Assembly: GCA_016946835.1 (NCBI GenBank)
Contig: JACVTC010000133.1
Location: 105,001 to 167,000 of the forward strand
Origin: Neocallimastix lanati (nom. inval.)
Lineage: Eukaryota > Neocallimastigomycota > Neocallimastigomycetes > Neocallimastigales > Neocallimastigaceae
Length of the DNA: 62,000 nucleotides
Direction: 5' to 3'
Shown here: one piece after another, positions 49,431 to 62,000 of the stretch
Position numbering within the stretch: position 1 is the stretch's first letter
How the letters are laid out: each line of letters opens with the position of its first letter
Notes under the pieces: generated by a model
What the model was told of the DNA's origin: nothing
Databases searched by the model: none
Seen by the model: only the letters and a program-made list of their open reading frames with translations
Made by a program: the position numbers and the translations under genes

Positions 49431-51014
49431 TTAGAATTGAGTAATGAATTCCCAAGTGGCTTTTGGAACCCATGATTGGTTTTGACCTGGGTCCTTGTGA
49501 TCCCAAAGGTGACCACCGGATTGAGTACACCAACGGACTGGGAAACGTTGATCAACAGTCTTGTAGTCATAACACTTGTGTGGGCCACCACGTTGAGCTT
49601 CTTCAGCTCTTTCGTTGACAGCCTTACCACCTTCGGAGTTGTGTTCAAGAATAATATCACGAGCATGGCGACCCATTTCTGGAGTACAAACATTATCATC
49701 AAAACCGAGAACACCCATCCATGCAATTGGTAAACCAGTGTGTCTTGGAAGCCAGATATTACGTTCAGCAGTTTCATAAACAGCAACACCACGAAGAACC
49801 TTTTGGTGATCCCAGGAAAGACCATTTGAGAACATAGAACCGTAACTGAAACCGGTAGAGAAGACACGAGATTCATCAATACAAAGATCATTCTTCATTT
49901 TTTCAAGAAGTTCATCAAATAATTTGTAATCACCTTGTCCCCATGGAGCAACGTTACCATTACCTTCTGGAGCAACGAAAATAGTAGTCTTACCAGTATC
50001 TAATGGCTTTAAACCATAGTAACCTTCTTGTTGGACACCTCCGGCCCAACCACCCATACAGTGCATACCGAAGACTAAACGGTATGGATTTTGGTTGTTG
50101 TAGTTGTTTGGAATATCAATACGTACAGTACGTCTACCACCAGACCAACTGAATTCAAATGAACCAGTCTTTGGAAGAGTTGGGTTCTTACCACAACCCT
50201 TGGATGGAACTGGTTTATTTTTAAGAGCGTAACCAAAACTGTATTGTTGTTCTTCTGGTTCCTTTGGCTTTTCCTTAACTTCACACCACTCATCGTTTTC
50301 AATAGCCCACTTACCATTTTCATCGGTGTAAGTAGCTTCGAAAGTTTCTTTACAACATGGATAACCAAGAGCACAACATTTAACTTCACCGGTAATACCA
50401 CACCATTCACCATTTTCAATACCCCAATCACCACTTTCATCCTTTAATTGAGAAGCTTGGCAAGTTTTACAACATTCATAACCTAAAGCCTTAGCCCAGC
50501 AACCATCAGTGGCCTTTTCAAAGACCCATAATTGATTTCCCTTACTACCGTTAGTCCATTGGCAAACATTAGTACCTTCGTAAGTACTGTCATTTTCTAT
50601 ATCAAGAGCTTTTCCACCATTACTAATTTTAGTACCAATAGTGTATGTGTTACTAGTAGAGGTAGTCATAATAACAAATTGTTGAGCATCACCACCATAG
50701 GCATCATAAATTTGAACATTAGCTCCATTCTTGTCTTCACCATTGGCAATATCAATATTAAAATCACCAAGAGCGGAAGTTAAAGTAACATAACCATCAC
50801 CTACATTAGTTACCTTCCATTTTTGTCCATCAGACTTGCTACCGGAACCAATTTCAATATTAGCTACAGCTCTAGCTTCTTCATTACTAACTTGAAGATA
50901 TAATCCAGATTTTGGATTCTTAATGAAATACCAACCATCCTCAATATTAGCGACACCAGCACTAACAAGGCCAGTTACTAAAGTAGCAACTAAAGTAAAT
51001 AATATTGTCTTCAT
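49431..51014 (-). CDS. Secreted feruloyl-esterase-like CE1 protein with ricin-type lectin and two dockerins
   Basis: A single-exon gene of 527 residues. It has a signal peptide (1-19, MKTILFTLVATLVTGLVSA) and a ricin-type beta-trefoil (CBM13-like, about 24-167). Two fungal dockerins follow (about 172-207, CWAKALGYECCKTC...WGIENGEWC; and 212-246, KCCALGYPCCKE...WAIENDEWC), then a short Lys/Glu/Pro linker. The C-terminal alpha/beta-hydrolase (about 258-527) is of the polyhydroxybutyrate-depolymerase/feruloyl esterase type. The predicted triad is Ser390 (STGFSYGS), Asp439 or Asp440 (GFDDNVC) and His502 (GGHLWDH). Feruloyl esterases release ferulate cross-links from arabinoxylan. The dockerins point to cellulosome assembly. 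The activity is inferred and acetyl-ester substrates are possible. Confidence 0.92.
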   Translation of the reverse strand: MKTILFTLVATLVTGLVSAGVANIEDGWYFIKNPKSGLYLQVSNEEARAVANIEIGSGSKSDGQKWKVTNVGDGYVTLTSALGDFNIDIANGEDKNGANVQIYDAYGGDAQQFVIMTTSTSNTYTIGTKISNGGKALDIENDSTYEGTNVCQWTNGSKGNQLWVFEKATDGCWAKALGYECCKTCQASQLKDESGDWGIENGEWCGITGEVKCCALGYPCCKETFEATYTDENGKWAIENDEWCEVKEKPKEPEEQQYSFGYALKNKPVPSKGCGKNPTLPKTGSFEFSWSGGRRTVRIDIPNNYNNQNPYRLVFGMHCMGGWAGGVQQEGYYGLKPLDTGKTTIFVAPEGNGNVAPWGQGDYKLFDELLEKMKNDLCIDESRVFSTGFSYGSMFSNGLSWDHQKVLRGVAVYETAERNIWLPRHTGLPIAWMGVLGFDDNVCTPEMGRHARDIILEHNSEGGKAVNERAEEAQRGGPHKCYDYKTVDQRFPVRWCTQSGGHLWDHKDPGQNQSWVPKATWEFITQF

Positions 51015-54000
51015 TTTAACTTTTAATAACTTTTTTCCTTCTTTTATTACTTCTTATTATTATTATTGTTTTTTATTTATAATTTATTATTTTATATTCT
51101 TTATTTATTATTATATTTTTATTTATTTTGCTTATTTATATATATTTATTAAATACTTTTTTAATATTTTAAAATAAATATATCTCTATTTTTTTTTCTT
51201 TATTCAATAACTCAATTATTGATATAAAGTTTAAGCAAATATAAAAAATTAAACAAAAAAAAAAAAATTATTTTTTTTTTGATTTAATAAAAAAATTTCA
51301 ACAGAAAATTTATTGAATTTATATATTTTTTTTTTATTATTTTTCTTATTTTTTATATATACCTTGTAAAAAAAATATATATAATAAAATTTAAATTAAT
51401 ATAAAAATTTTATTATTTAATAAAATTTTTATTAATTTATTTTTGATATCTTTAATATAAAAAATCTTATTCTTTTAAATTATATCTTTCCTTTTTACTT
51501 TAAATAAAAATATTACAATTGTAGTTCTAAATAACAATAATAAAGTATAATATTATTATTTAAAATGTTCATTTTATTTATATGGATAAATAGAAAAATA
51601 TATATTATTTTTATAATAAATTATATATTCTTTTTTTTTTTTTTTTTTTAAATTCAAATAAAAATTATTAATTAAAGTTTTTTTAATTAAAAAAAGTGAA
51701 TTTAATTTAATAAATATTTTATTAAAATTAATTATATAATAATATAATACCTTATTTTTTTCCCCTTATTTAATGCTATGTTAGAAATTTATATATAAAC
51801 TAAGTTATCTCATTATTCTGAGGAAACTTAGTTTATATATAAATTTAACTTTTATTTCTTTTTATTATTATTAAATTATAATAATTTTAATAATTAAATA
51901 AAATTTTAATAAAAATAAAAAATTGAAAATTGAAAATTGAAAATTTATTGACAATTCTTATTTAATTAGGGTCATTTTTTTAAATAATTTTATTTATTAT
52001 ATATTTTTTTTTTATTTTTTTAAATTTGGAAAAAAAAGGAAAGATATTTCAGAATTTTATATTATTTTTTGATAAAAAAGTTGGTTGATCTCTATTGTTA
52101 ATTTCTCAAACAATGCAATTTAATCATTAATTAAAATTCATTTTAATTATATTAAATTAAAATTATCTAATAATTGAAGGATAAAATATAAAATTTAATA
52201 AATATAATTAAAATATTTTAATTATTATTAATATATTTTTATTTAAATAATTATTCTATTTTATTTTTTTTTATCTTAACTTTTCTTTATTTTGTTAATT
52301 TTTTTTTAATTTTATTCTGATTTTATTTTATTCTTTCCTTTAGGATATAGAATATTTTTAGAGACATGTACAATATCTTGGAAAGGAAAAGTATTACACA
52401 AACCTTACTCCAACTTTTTTTAATATTAAATTCTATGATTATAATAAATAAGAGAATTTTTATAAAAATTAATTTTTAAAATGAATGATTTTTATATAAT
52501 ATAAAAGATTTAATAATAATACTTTTTAACAACTACTTATACAGAATATCTGAATTTTACTTTTTTTTTTTTTTTTTTTATAAGAGAAGTAATAATTATA
52601 ATAAATAAAAAAAATAAATTGCAATAAAAAAATTAAAAATAAACTTTATTGTTATTAAAATATAAATAAATGTAGAAATATATGACTAAAATAAAAGTTT
52701 TATTAAATATATTATAGCTAGAATTTTTATTTTTATAATTATTATTATTTTTTTTTCTAATGGTATATACATATGTATTTACTCATTTTTATGTTGTTAT
52801 TAAAACATATTTTTTAATTTTATAATTTATAAAATAAATCATACAAAATAACCTTTTTTTTTTAAAAGAAATTTCATAAACTTTAAATTATATATTTTTT
52901 ATTATAATTATAAGTTAGTGTAACTCAAATGATCCAAATCATTTTTTATAAATTTTATCAAACATTTAATGAAAAATTTTTTTAAAGTTAAATTTCCATA
53001 TTAAATTTCCATATTAAATTTTTAAATGAAAACTTAAAAATATAATATTTTTAAATATTTTATATAAGTGTTTATATTTTATTTTATTTTATTTTATTTT
53101 ATTTTATTTTATTTATTTTTTTCCATATTGATGTATTGTTTTTAATCTTCAAAAAGAAGTGTCGATCACTTATCGCTTAAATATTTTAATTTAAAAGCTT
53201 AATATAACAAAGTATAACCTTATTTTATAAGAAATAAAATATATTTATTAATAAAATTCTTAAGAGTTTTACTTTCAAAAAATTAATAATTGAAATAAAT
53301 AATTTTTATATATTATTATTATTATATATATATATAAAAAGATAAAAATAAAAATATATAATATTACTTTTTGATTAAATATTAAGAAATAATATATAAA
53401 TTTAATATTCTATAATAATATATAATTTGATTTTTAATTTTTATTTAAGGAAATATTTTATTAAATTTTTATTAATATTAAAATTAAAATAATTTGAACA
53501 ATGAGCAAAGAATAATTAAAATAAAATATACTTATTTTTATATATAATTCATTTTGAAGTAATTTATGAAGTATTCGTATGATATCAATAAACCATTTAA
53601 AAATTTTTTTATAATAAATAGTGTAAAAAAAACAATTATAAAAAATTAAATATAAAAAACAATCTTTAAAAAAATCTAATAAATTTATAAGTAATAAAAT
53701 ATATATTTATAATATTAGAGATAATAAATACTCTATATAAAAATTATGTCTACTACATATATTTATTTTTAATCAGTAACTTCAAAATTATTTTTTTTAT
53801 TTAATTACATGATATTTTAATTTACATTCACGTGATCATTGGAAAAATTATTTTTTTAATAATTAAGATTTTTATTAGTTTTTTATATTAATAGATAAAA
53901 AATTAGTCAAATATATGAATTTTTGTTAAATATTAATTATTAAAATTTTCAATCATTTTATAAATTATTATTTTTTTTATTAATATTACTATTATTATTC

Positions 54001-54610
54001 ATTTTTATCAAGATATTTTAATATTTTATATTTTATTAAATTTAATAGATTCAATTTTTTTTTTTTTTTTTAATTTGTTTTTTATTAATTAATAAAAAGT
54101 TTATTCAGTAATATTTAAATATTAACCGCAAAAAAAAAAAAAAATAATTATAAAAAAAAAAAAAAAAATTCACTATAGTTTATTTTTAAAAGTAAAAGCA
54201 TAGACTTATTAATGTATTGGTTTCAAATGAATTTTAGGATTTTATTATTACTTTAAAAATAAAATTTTATTTCAATTATTCCAATAATATAATAATAATA
54301 GTTATTCAACTTATATAAATATTTTTATGTTACTGTTTTATTAGATTATCCATTTTATTTATAAAGTTATATATATACATATATTTATATTATTTTATTT
54401 TTATTAATACTTCACTATTTTATTCTATATCATTAATTATTTTATTTTATTTTGATTTTGATTTGATAAATTTTAAATAGAATATATTTAGTTATATTTA
54501 ATTATTATTTAAGTGAAAAGAGATATAATGATAGTATAATTATTTGTTACTGATGAATTAGTTTTAAATGATTAATTATTTTAAAAATGTTAATGTTTTT
54601 TTTTTTTTAA

Positions 54611-54660
<50 letters not shown>

Positions 54661-55474
54661 CAAATTATCACAATTCCATATATAATAATTATTTAATTTG
54701 TTATATATGTATAAAAGTATTTAAGTATTTTATTATATTTAATTATTTAAAGTTTTATTAATTTTTTAATATATCTTTTTATTTTAATTTTTCATCTTTT
54801 TATATTTATTTAAAAATTAAAACAAAATTAATTTTATTATTAAAAACTTTTATTATTTAAAGCTTAATTACATTTTGCAATATTTTTATTTAAATTTAAA
54901 AAAGAGTTTAATATAAGGATTAAACTTTAAAATCATCTTTACTATTATAATAATATAAATATTGAAATAAAGTTTATTTTAAAGAATTTAAACAAAATTC
55001 ATTATAAAATTATTATTGATATCAATAATAATTTTATATGTATATTTGTAAAATAAATTAAAAAAAAAAAAAATATAATAGATATTCAAGTTAACTATTT
55101 TACTAATGTTAATAAAAATATAAATTTTATAATTATATAATTATTACTATATTATAAAAGTAAAAAAAAAATATATTTTATTATATTACTATAATAAAAA
55201 TAATTTTATTATTATTATAATAAGTATATAATTATTATTAAAGTAAAATATATTTTTTAATAAAAAATCTTTAATGTATTTTTCTCTTTCTTTTTAATTT
55301 TAATAAAATTAATATTACTATTATGATTTTTAAAGAATTTAAAATTTCATCATATTATTTTTAATTAATATATTTAATAAAAAATAATAATAACAATAAA
55401 TAATGATAAAAATATAATTTAATAATAGTATCCAAAAAATATAATTAATTTATTATCAATTTAAGTATTAAATA
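51015..55474. other. AT-rich intergenic DNA
   Basis: I find no gene in this 4.5-kb stretch. It contains (ATTTT)n near 53075-53112, (AAT)n at about 54612-54657 and many A/T runs. A 22-bp hairpin at 51785-51846 is listed separately. Confidence 0.65.
51785..51846. repeat. Perfect hairpin, 22-bp arms
   Basis: The left arm 51785-51806 (aaatttatatataaactaag..) and right arm 51825-51846 are exact reverse complements. The 18-base loop itself shows a further ctc/gag pairing. It sits about 770 bp upstream of the esterase at 49431-51014. Confidence 0.8.
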
Positions 55475-56642
55475 TTAAAAGAAAAAAAAGCTTCTCCTTT
55501 TGTTTTGTTTAGATGTATCAATTTCATTTTTATAAATTCGAACATAAGCACCAACAATAATTTTTCCATCTTCAAATAAAAGTTTATTATTTGTGGATTC
55601 ATTTCTTACAAATAAATCTGAAATTTTAAAAAATTGAGGAAAAGAATATGATCTTTTCTTTTTTGTAAAATATTGTAATGATGTTGATTCTAATAACAAT
55701 ATAACAAATATTATAATTATAATTATAAATATTTAAATAATTAAATACATATTTATATTAAATATATTTGTAAAAATCGTAAATAATTTTTTTTATCATA
55801 TATCTATATATACTTTATTATTATTATTATTAAAATAATAATAATAATAATTGTCATAATTATAAATATAATTATAATTATTTATAATTATTACTATAAG
55901 AATCAATTAACTATAACAAAAATAATAAAAAATTATTTACCTGCGTGAAAACAAGAAAAATCATTTGCATTACGAATTGAAAGTATACAAATTATGCATA
56001 TTTTTTCATCTTCTTTTAGTGAAGATATCACATTCCTATTATGAAAAGTTAAGCCTAAGTATTCTTTCGATTTTACACATGAAAGTTCAATTCCCCTTTT
56101 TTTTTTTTTTTTTTTTTTTTTTTATAGAAAAAACAGTAGTAATAATAAGTATTTGAAAATAAAAATTAATAATTTTCAATAATAAAAAACAATTACAAAG
56201 TGAATAATATATCAAAAGATCAAAAGAATTTCTCAATTATTGAAATTCTTTAAAGATTTTATGTTTTATATTCATTTATTATTAATACCATTGATAATTG
56301 CCAATATTAAAATTAGGACTAAATTCTAAGGTATTATTTATATCTAAATTAGCAACTTTCCATTCATAATAATCTTCATTTATTATCTCTTTACCATCAT
56401 CATCTTTTATCAAACTTTTAAGTTCATTAAGATATTTTTCTGAATGTTTTATTATTTAATATATAATTTTATAAAATATGAAAAATATGAAAAATATATT
56501 TATGAATATATATACATTTAATATATAAAAAGTAAAAAAAAAAAAATATTTGATAATTTTTATGAAAAATTAAATTATTCTTAATTAAATATTAGTTTTA
56601 CATTATTTATATCAAATTATTTATTAGAAATATTCCAATAAA

Positions 56643-56690
<48 letters not shown>

Positions 56691-57997
56691 TTTTTTTTTT
56701 TTTTTTTTTTTTTAAAAATAATTCATAAAAAAAAATTTAAAAATTTTAAAATTTACCAAGTATAGCATTATTATATATACGAAAATTCATACAAAGTATA
56801 AGGATATCATCTTCAATTAAAGGTTGTATAAATTTACGAAAATCTTCTTCATTTACAATAACAGGATAGGCGTATTCACTAGATATTTCTTCCGTAGTGA
56901 CATTACTGATACAAAAGAATGATGAAGGTGCTTTATATATTTATAAATTATAAATTATATATTTTACATTACATTCCTATTAATTAATTTTATTATATTA
57001 TTACTGATATTTAATTATTAATGTATATTTTATTATAAAGATGAATATTTGATAAAAATTTACGTAAAGCTTTAAATGAAGTATAACTATGAGAATTTCG
57101 AAATGAAATTAAAAATTTTATTAATGTGTGCTTCTCTTTATTATCATTGGTTTTATTAGCTAAGCAAATTCTCAAATATTTTTCTTCTCGGTGATATTCA
57201 TTGTGAGGTGCTTTTAATTTAATCATCCTTTTTTTTTTTTTTTTTTTTTTTTATTATTTTCAATATATATTATATATTTATATGTATTTTTTTTTATCAT
57301 TTTAATTAATTAATTATATAAATATATATTTAAATTTGAATAATTACATAATAAAACATTTATAATATATAATATTCATTATTAGAAATTTTAAAAAAAT
57401 TGTGAATATTTGTATTATACATAATATATATATATATTGAAACAATATATGACAAATACCAAGAATGTCCACCAGCAATAAAAGGTAAACTATACATTCG
57501 TTTGTCATAAACATTGATAAAATCAGACCAATCCTTTATTTTCCATTCAAAATAATGATCCTCTATAATATTTTTACCATTATCATCATCTATTAAATCT
57601 TTTAATACTGCTGTTAATCCCTCTATATTTATTTTATATTTAATAATTAATTTTTTTAAAAAAGAAAAAAAAAAAATTATAAAACATAGTTGAAATGAAA
57701 CAAAGAATATATATTAAATATTGATTGAATAAAATATTTAGAAATTATTAAACAATAAATTGTTATAGTAATATTAATTAATATTTAAGTGAATATTTAT
57801 ATAAATGTATATTATAATAAATATAAAAAAGTAATAAACTAGTTAATTAAATAGATTGGTTCTATTAACTATTTATACAATTAATTAATTATTAAAATAT
57901 TATAATTGGTATTATTTTAAAGAAATAAAATTTTCATATTAAATGTACCTTCCGCTTTTTTATTTATATCTGTATTTGGACTTATAAATAAACTCAT
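55475..57997 (-). CDS. Tandem MATH-domain protein
   Basis: Seven exons, complement(join(55475..55689, 55941..56095, 56289..56439, 56757..56930, 57064..57227, 57460..57622, 57949..57997)), close in frame to 356 residues with all GT..AG introns. Two MATH (meprin and TRAF homology) domains follow a short N-terminus (MSLFISPNTDINKK). MATH 1 covers about 39-184 (HYFEWKIKDW...GGHSW). MATH 2 covers about 206-350 (YYEWKVANL..., NFNIGNYQWG, then FEDGKIIVGAYVRIYK). The last motif resembles the MATH end of USP7/Ubp15-type deubiquitinases. No BTB, protease or signal peptide is present. MATH domains bind peptide ligands, so an intracellular adaptor role is inferred. The two halves share intron positions, indicating internal duplication. 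Confidence 0.85.
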
Positions 57998-58033
57998 TTT
58001 TTATATTTTTATTAAAATATTATTACTAAATGA

Positions 58034-58064
<31 letters not shown>

Positions 58065-58134
58065 GAATATATGAATATGAATTAATATATACGAATTTTG
58101 AATATTTTCTTTTTTTAGCAATTTAATATACAAA

Positions 58135-58178
<44 letters not shown>

Positions 58179-59290
58179 AATTTGATTTTATAAATAATTA
58201 AAAATTAAATTTTCCGAAAAGGATAAAATTTTAAATAAAAAATCTTAAAAAATTTTAAATTCCTATATACATATATATAAAGAAAAAATTTTCAATTTTC
58301 AATTTATCAAAAGGTTGATAATAAAGAGTTTTAATTTAAAACTTTCATTGGTCAAATATGATTTATGTTTTTGTTTAAAATTAATTTTTTATAATCACTT
58401 TCAAAAAAAAAAAAAATTCCTATTTAAATATTAATAATATTTAGAGTATAAAATAGTAAAACAATTTGATTTTAAAATACTTATAATAAATATTATATAA
58501 TATTTTTTATCTATCTATATTTTTTTTTTTTTTACTTTGTATATTCATATTGATTTAAAAATCTTTTTTTTTTTTTTATATGTGTATATCATTTATAAAA
58601 TATTTATATCATTTATAAAATATTTATTTCATATTGAATATAAATATCATATATTTAACATATATATATTTATTTATGATAACTTTAATTAAAATAATTA
58701 AATAACCAAATTAAAATTAAATTATTGACTTAATAATAATAATTATAATAAAATAATTAAAATAATAATTAATAATAATATTATTACTATTATTTATTAA
58801 ACAATAAGACTATTATTTAATGAAAGGAATAAAGTTTTATAAAATATTTTCGTTAAGATTTTTAAAAAATAACTCTTATTTTTAGTTGTTTTTTTTTTTT
58901 AATTAAAAACATATATATATATATTAAAAATAATAAATTTAATAATAATTTTATATTTAAACTTTTATAAATTTACAATTATTTATGCGAGAGTTCAATA
59001 AATCGTATATATCGTGGAAAAATATATAATTATTTTTATAAAGATACTATTTTTGAGATAAAATATATTATAAGATATTTATAATTAAAAGCTAAATAAA
59101 AAATAAAAAAAAAAAAAAATAATAAAAAAAAAAAAATAAATATAAAAATAAATAAATATAATAAAATATGATAAAAAAATTATACGTAAAAGCAAAAATA
59201 AACTTTTATATATTATAATATAATTACCAATTTCTCTATTTATAAATAATTTTCATATTTATATTTTAATTTAATTAAAATAAAAAAAAA

Positions 59291-59335
<45 letters not shown>

Positions 59336-59845
59336 TTTAATATAATAATAATGATTAGTTTTTCCACAAAAGATTTTATAATTATCATAATTAAAAAATT
59401 TAATTTATTATTTAAAAAAAAATGAATCAGTGGATTTATTTGGATTTATTTATTATTTAAAATATTAATTTAAAAATCTAAGTCTTTAAATATAATTTTT
59501 AATCAATAAACTACATTTAAATTACTTAAAACTTTTATTAGATAAACACATTTCGTTTTTTTTTGAAAGTTGAGTCTATTAATCTCAATAAAAATTTAAT
59601 AATTTATCCTTTTTGTATAAAAGGAGTCAATTTTTTTTTTTTTTTTTTATTCAATAAAATCATTATTATCTAATATAATAAATTAATTTTTTTTTTTAAA
59701 AAAAGAAAAAGATAATAATAATATAATTATAAATTTTATATTATAAAAGTTAACTTTAGATACGAATTAAAATAATAAGTAAATAATAAAAAAAAAAAGA
59801 AATTTCAAAATATTTTCTTATTATCTTTATTTACCTATAAATCAG
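57998..59845. other. AT-rich intergenic DNA
   Basis: Long A/T runs (58043-58064, 58141-58174, 59298-59333). No coding signal is seen between the MATH gene and the phosphatase pseudogene. Confidence 0.65.
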
Positions 59846-60227
59846 CTACTGCAATTGAAACTGATACAGAAAGTAGTGATAGTGATACTGAAGGAAATGA
59901 AATTTTGAAATATAATCTTCATTGTGTAACCGATAATCAGTATATATGTTAAATTTTATCAAGAGATTTATCAAGTGCCTTTAAGTCTTTATCCAGAGTT
60001 CTTGGTAAATAATAATTATAATATATATATATATCTTATTATATTTAAAATTCATTACTAGATATAAAATTTAAATAATAAATAATAAAATAATAAATTA
60101 AATAATAATTCTTATTCTAATTTTAAATAATTTATTTTGATTCTATATAGATATTACTTCCTTAACAAATTTTGAAGCTTTTGCAGATGATATTTCTAAT
60201 TTCAGAGAAGATACTACCAAAGAAACT

Positions 60228-60716
60228 TTGGCTGTAGCCATGGATCCTAATTTTGTTCCTCTTAATACTAAAGAAAATATAATTTCCTCCCCATTTCCAA
60301 ATGCTCAACTTTCAATTAGCAAATTGAATGATGTCAACAAATTTAAAGAAAATGATTTCATTCTTGTTTTAAATAATTTCAAAAATGATAAAAATTATTT
60401 AAAGATTCCTCAAGATGACTACAAGATCTTAATTATTAAGGAAATCTTTATCGGATTAAAAACATTAAATAAGTTCGATTTTCCATATAGTAATAAATCA
60501 AAATATCCTGATTTTGAAACCGGTGAAGAATTTTTAAAAGTTATGACTTTGAATCCAATGGAAATTCCTAATTACTATTTAACAATGAGAATGAATGCTA
60601 ATGTAATAAATAATATGACATTAAGTAATGAAAAAAGATGTGAAAAGATCATTGAATTAAATAATCTTCCTTTGGTTATTCATTGGAAGGATACTTTAAT
60701 TAGTAAAGGGAGATAA
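60228..60716 (+). pseudogene. Largest open piece of the phosphatase pseudogene
   Basis: The open stretch MDPNFVPLNTKENIISS ... NLPLVIHWKDTLISKGR precedes the GDIHG motif. It is the N-terminal accessory region of the broken phosphatase and not an independent gene. Its frame is shared with the exon beginning at 60151 (DITSLTNFEAFADDI), and it ends at a TAA where a frameshift is needed to reach CVIALGDIHG. Confidence 0.7.
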
Positions 60717-60945
60717 ACGTTTTTCAAAAGATAATTAAAAAAATAAGTGTGTCATTGCTTTAGGTGATATTCATGGTTATTATAATAAGTTAATTAATAT
60801 TCTTCGTCATGCTAAACTTATTGATAAGAAAAATAATTGGTACTAATTCAATTCTTGTTCAAGTTGTACGTTTTTTAATTTATAAAAATTATTGATAAAT
60901 TTATTATATAAAAATATTTAATATTAAAGATTTTAAATTATTACT

Positions 60946-60962
60946 ATTACTATTACTATTAC

Positions 60963-61016
<54 letters not shown>
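60946..61016. repeat. (ATT)n microsatellite inside a pseudogene intron
   Basis: About 23 ATT-type trinucleotides lie between the pseudogene segments ending ..SILVQ (about 60862) and starting LGYLTEC (61022), inside what was an intron. Confidence 0.8.
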
Positions 61017-61017
<1 letters not shown>

Positions 61018-62000
61018 TACATTGGGTTATTTAACTGAATGTGGTTCTGACTTTAAAGAAGTTCTTGATTTATTAATTAAATTAAAAAAAAACAAGCTAC
61101 TAAAAAAGGAGGTATTATTTACTTATTATTAGGTAATCATGAATTATCTGATATACAATCTAGTTATTTCTATATTTCCAAAGATGATTATGATGCTTTC
61201 GGTGGTTACTTAATAATCACGTTCATGAAGTTTTATCAAAAGCTCCATCCTATGATGAGTTATATAATGATTATATCAGTAAAGGAAAATCACATGTTCT
61301 TTTTACTGATTCATTATTTGACTATGTTAATGGTCCATTATGGACAAGAATTTTTGCTGAGGGATCAGAAGAAGAAGCTTGTAACGAATTAGAAAAAGTT
61401 TTGAAAATTACTAATGTAAATTAATAATAATACAAGTAATAATAAAGAATAAAAATAGAAATAAATATAAAAAAATAAATATAATATATTTATTAATAAT
61501 TCATAAATTTATAAATTTATTTGAATAATAAAACAATAATTAAATCTAATAATATCTTTTATAAATATATATATATATATATATATAGACTAAAAGAATG
61601 ATTATTGGACATACAGTTCAAGAATATAGTCATATTAATTTTAATTGATATCGGTTTATCTCATTATATTGGGAATTACTTCGGTTATGTAGAAATCTTA
61701 AACAATAAAAAAGAAATTTGGGCTAGATATGATAATTAAAAGAAGTAATTTTTTTAAATTTATTATATGTAATTAATACCTAAATATAATAATTAGTTCT
61801 TTTAAATATTGTTTTATTATTTTTTTTGCTTTTTCAAAAAATTAATATATAAATAATAAATTATTACAGTTTTCTTTGTTACTATGATGATGATTATTAT
61901 AAAATTATATGTAAAAATAAAATAAAAAAATTTTGTAAAATATACAGTATTTTTTAAATTTTGAATAATAGAATTATAAAAATAATAAAAAATCCAAAAA

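Larger units (their letters stand above)
59846..61738 (+). pseudogene. Metallophosphatase (calcineurin-like) pseudogene
   Basis: Readable exons start after an acceptor at 59845 (..TAIETDTESSDSDTEG..). A TAA at 59950 follows, then an intron 60005-60150 and an open stretch to 60716. Metallophosphatase motifs appear in shifting frames: CVIALGDIHGYYNKL (GDxHG, 60763-60777), LGYLTECGSDFKEVLD (near 61022; active enzymes have GDxxxRG..), LLLGNHELSDIQ (GNHE, about 61132-61143), MIIGHTVQEYS (GH motif, 61599) and a final LSHYIGNYFG...IWARYDN to 61738. At least four frameshifts or stops, and loss of the Asp in the second motif, show decay. The motif set resembles bacterial-like PPP phosphatases (Shewanella-like group). 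The 5' exon is not found. Confidence 0.8.

Noticed and set aside
49397-49891. Frames overlapping the esterase at 49431-51014 (also 50075-50440 and plus-strand 49476-49733)
   Set aside because: No family motifs. The 527-codon frame contains the signal peptide, dockerins and catalytic residues.

Overview
The window looks like nuclear DNA of an anaerobic gut fungus (Neocallimastigomycota; genus not resolved). Intergenic DNA is extremely AT-rich, with homopolymer A/T runs and (AAT)n-type microsatellites. Introns are short and AT-rich with GT..AG borders. Two secreted esterases carry paired fungal dockerins (CBM10 type), the signature of the anaerobic-fungal cellulosome. Three secreted CotH-kinase-like proteins end in chitin-binding CBM18 domains.

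Layout. 1-4.86 kb: low-complexity DNA with two satellite tracts. 5.29-7.78 kb: CotH-like gene 1 (+, five exons), preceded by a fold-back inverted repeat. 8.39-17.5 kb: a head-to-tail pile of degenerate non-LTR (LINE) retrotransposon copies. Five truncated or rearranged copies (A-E) are each closed by a poly(A) tract. They are followed by a longer element with endonuclease, reverse transcriptase and zinc-knuckle regions, all broken by stops and frameshifts. A further RT relic lies at 18.1-18.5 kb. 21.58-24.93 and 26.06-29.29 kb: tandem CotH-like genes 2 and 3 (+), each with four CBM18 repeats. 29.7-31.4 kb: minus-strand LINE relics, one carrying a 61-bp LINE tail insertion with a 14-bp target-site duplication. 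32.12-33.99 kb: a CE1-type esterase (-) with two dockerins and a ricin-type lectin domain. 39.3-41.8 kb: minus-strand RT relics. 43.01-44.74 kb: an intronless 14-TM MFS drug-efflux-like transporter (-). 45.7 kb: a second ultra-short LINE insertion with a target-site duplication. 47.0-47.2 kb: a GC-rich island that folds into small hairpins. 47.9-48.6 kb: LINE relic (-). 49.43-51.01 kb: a second esterase (-) with ricin-type lectin, two dockerins and a catalytic domain. 55.48-58.00 kb: a seven-exon gene (-) for a tandem MATH-domain protein. 59.85-61.74 kb: a metallophosphatase pseudogene (+).

Function. The two esterases probably act outside the cell in dockerin-linked plant-cell-wall-degrading complexes, removing hydroxycinnamoyl or acyl groups from hemicellulose. 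The three CotH-CBM18 proteins are secreted and predicted to bind chitin, so they more likely act at the fungus's own wall. They lack dockerins. Exon coordinates were built by hand from splice signals and reading-frame closure. All five multi-exon gene models close in frame, except that intron 1 of CotH gene 3 has lost its canonical donor.
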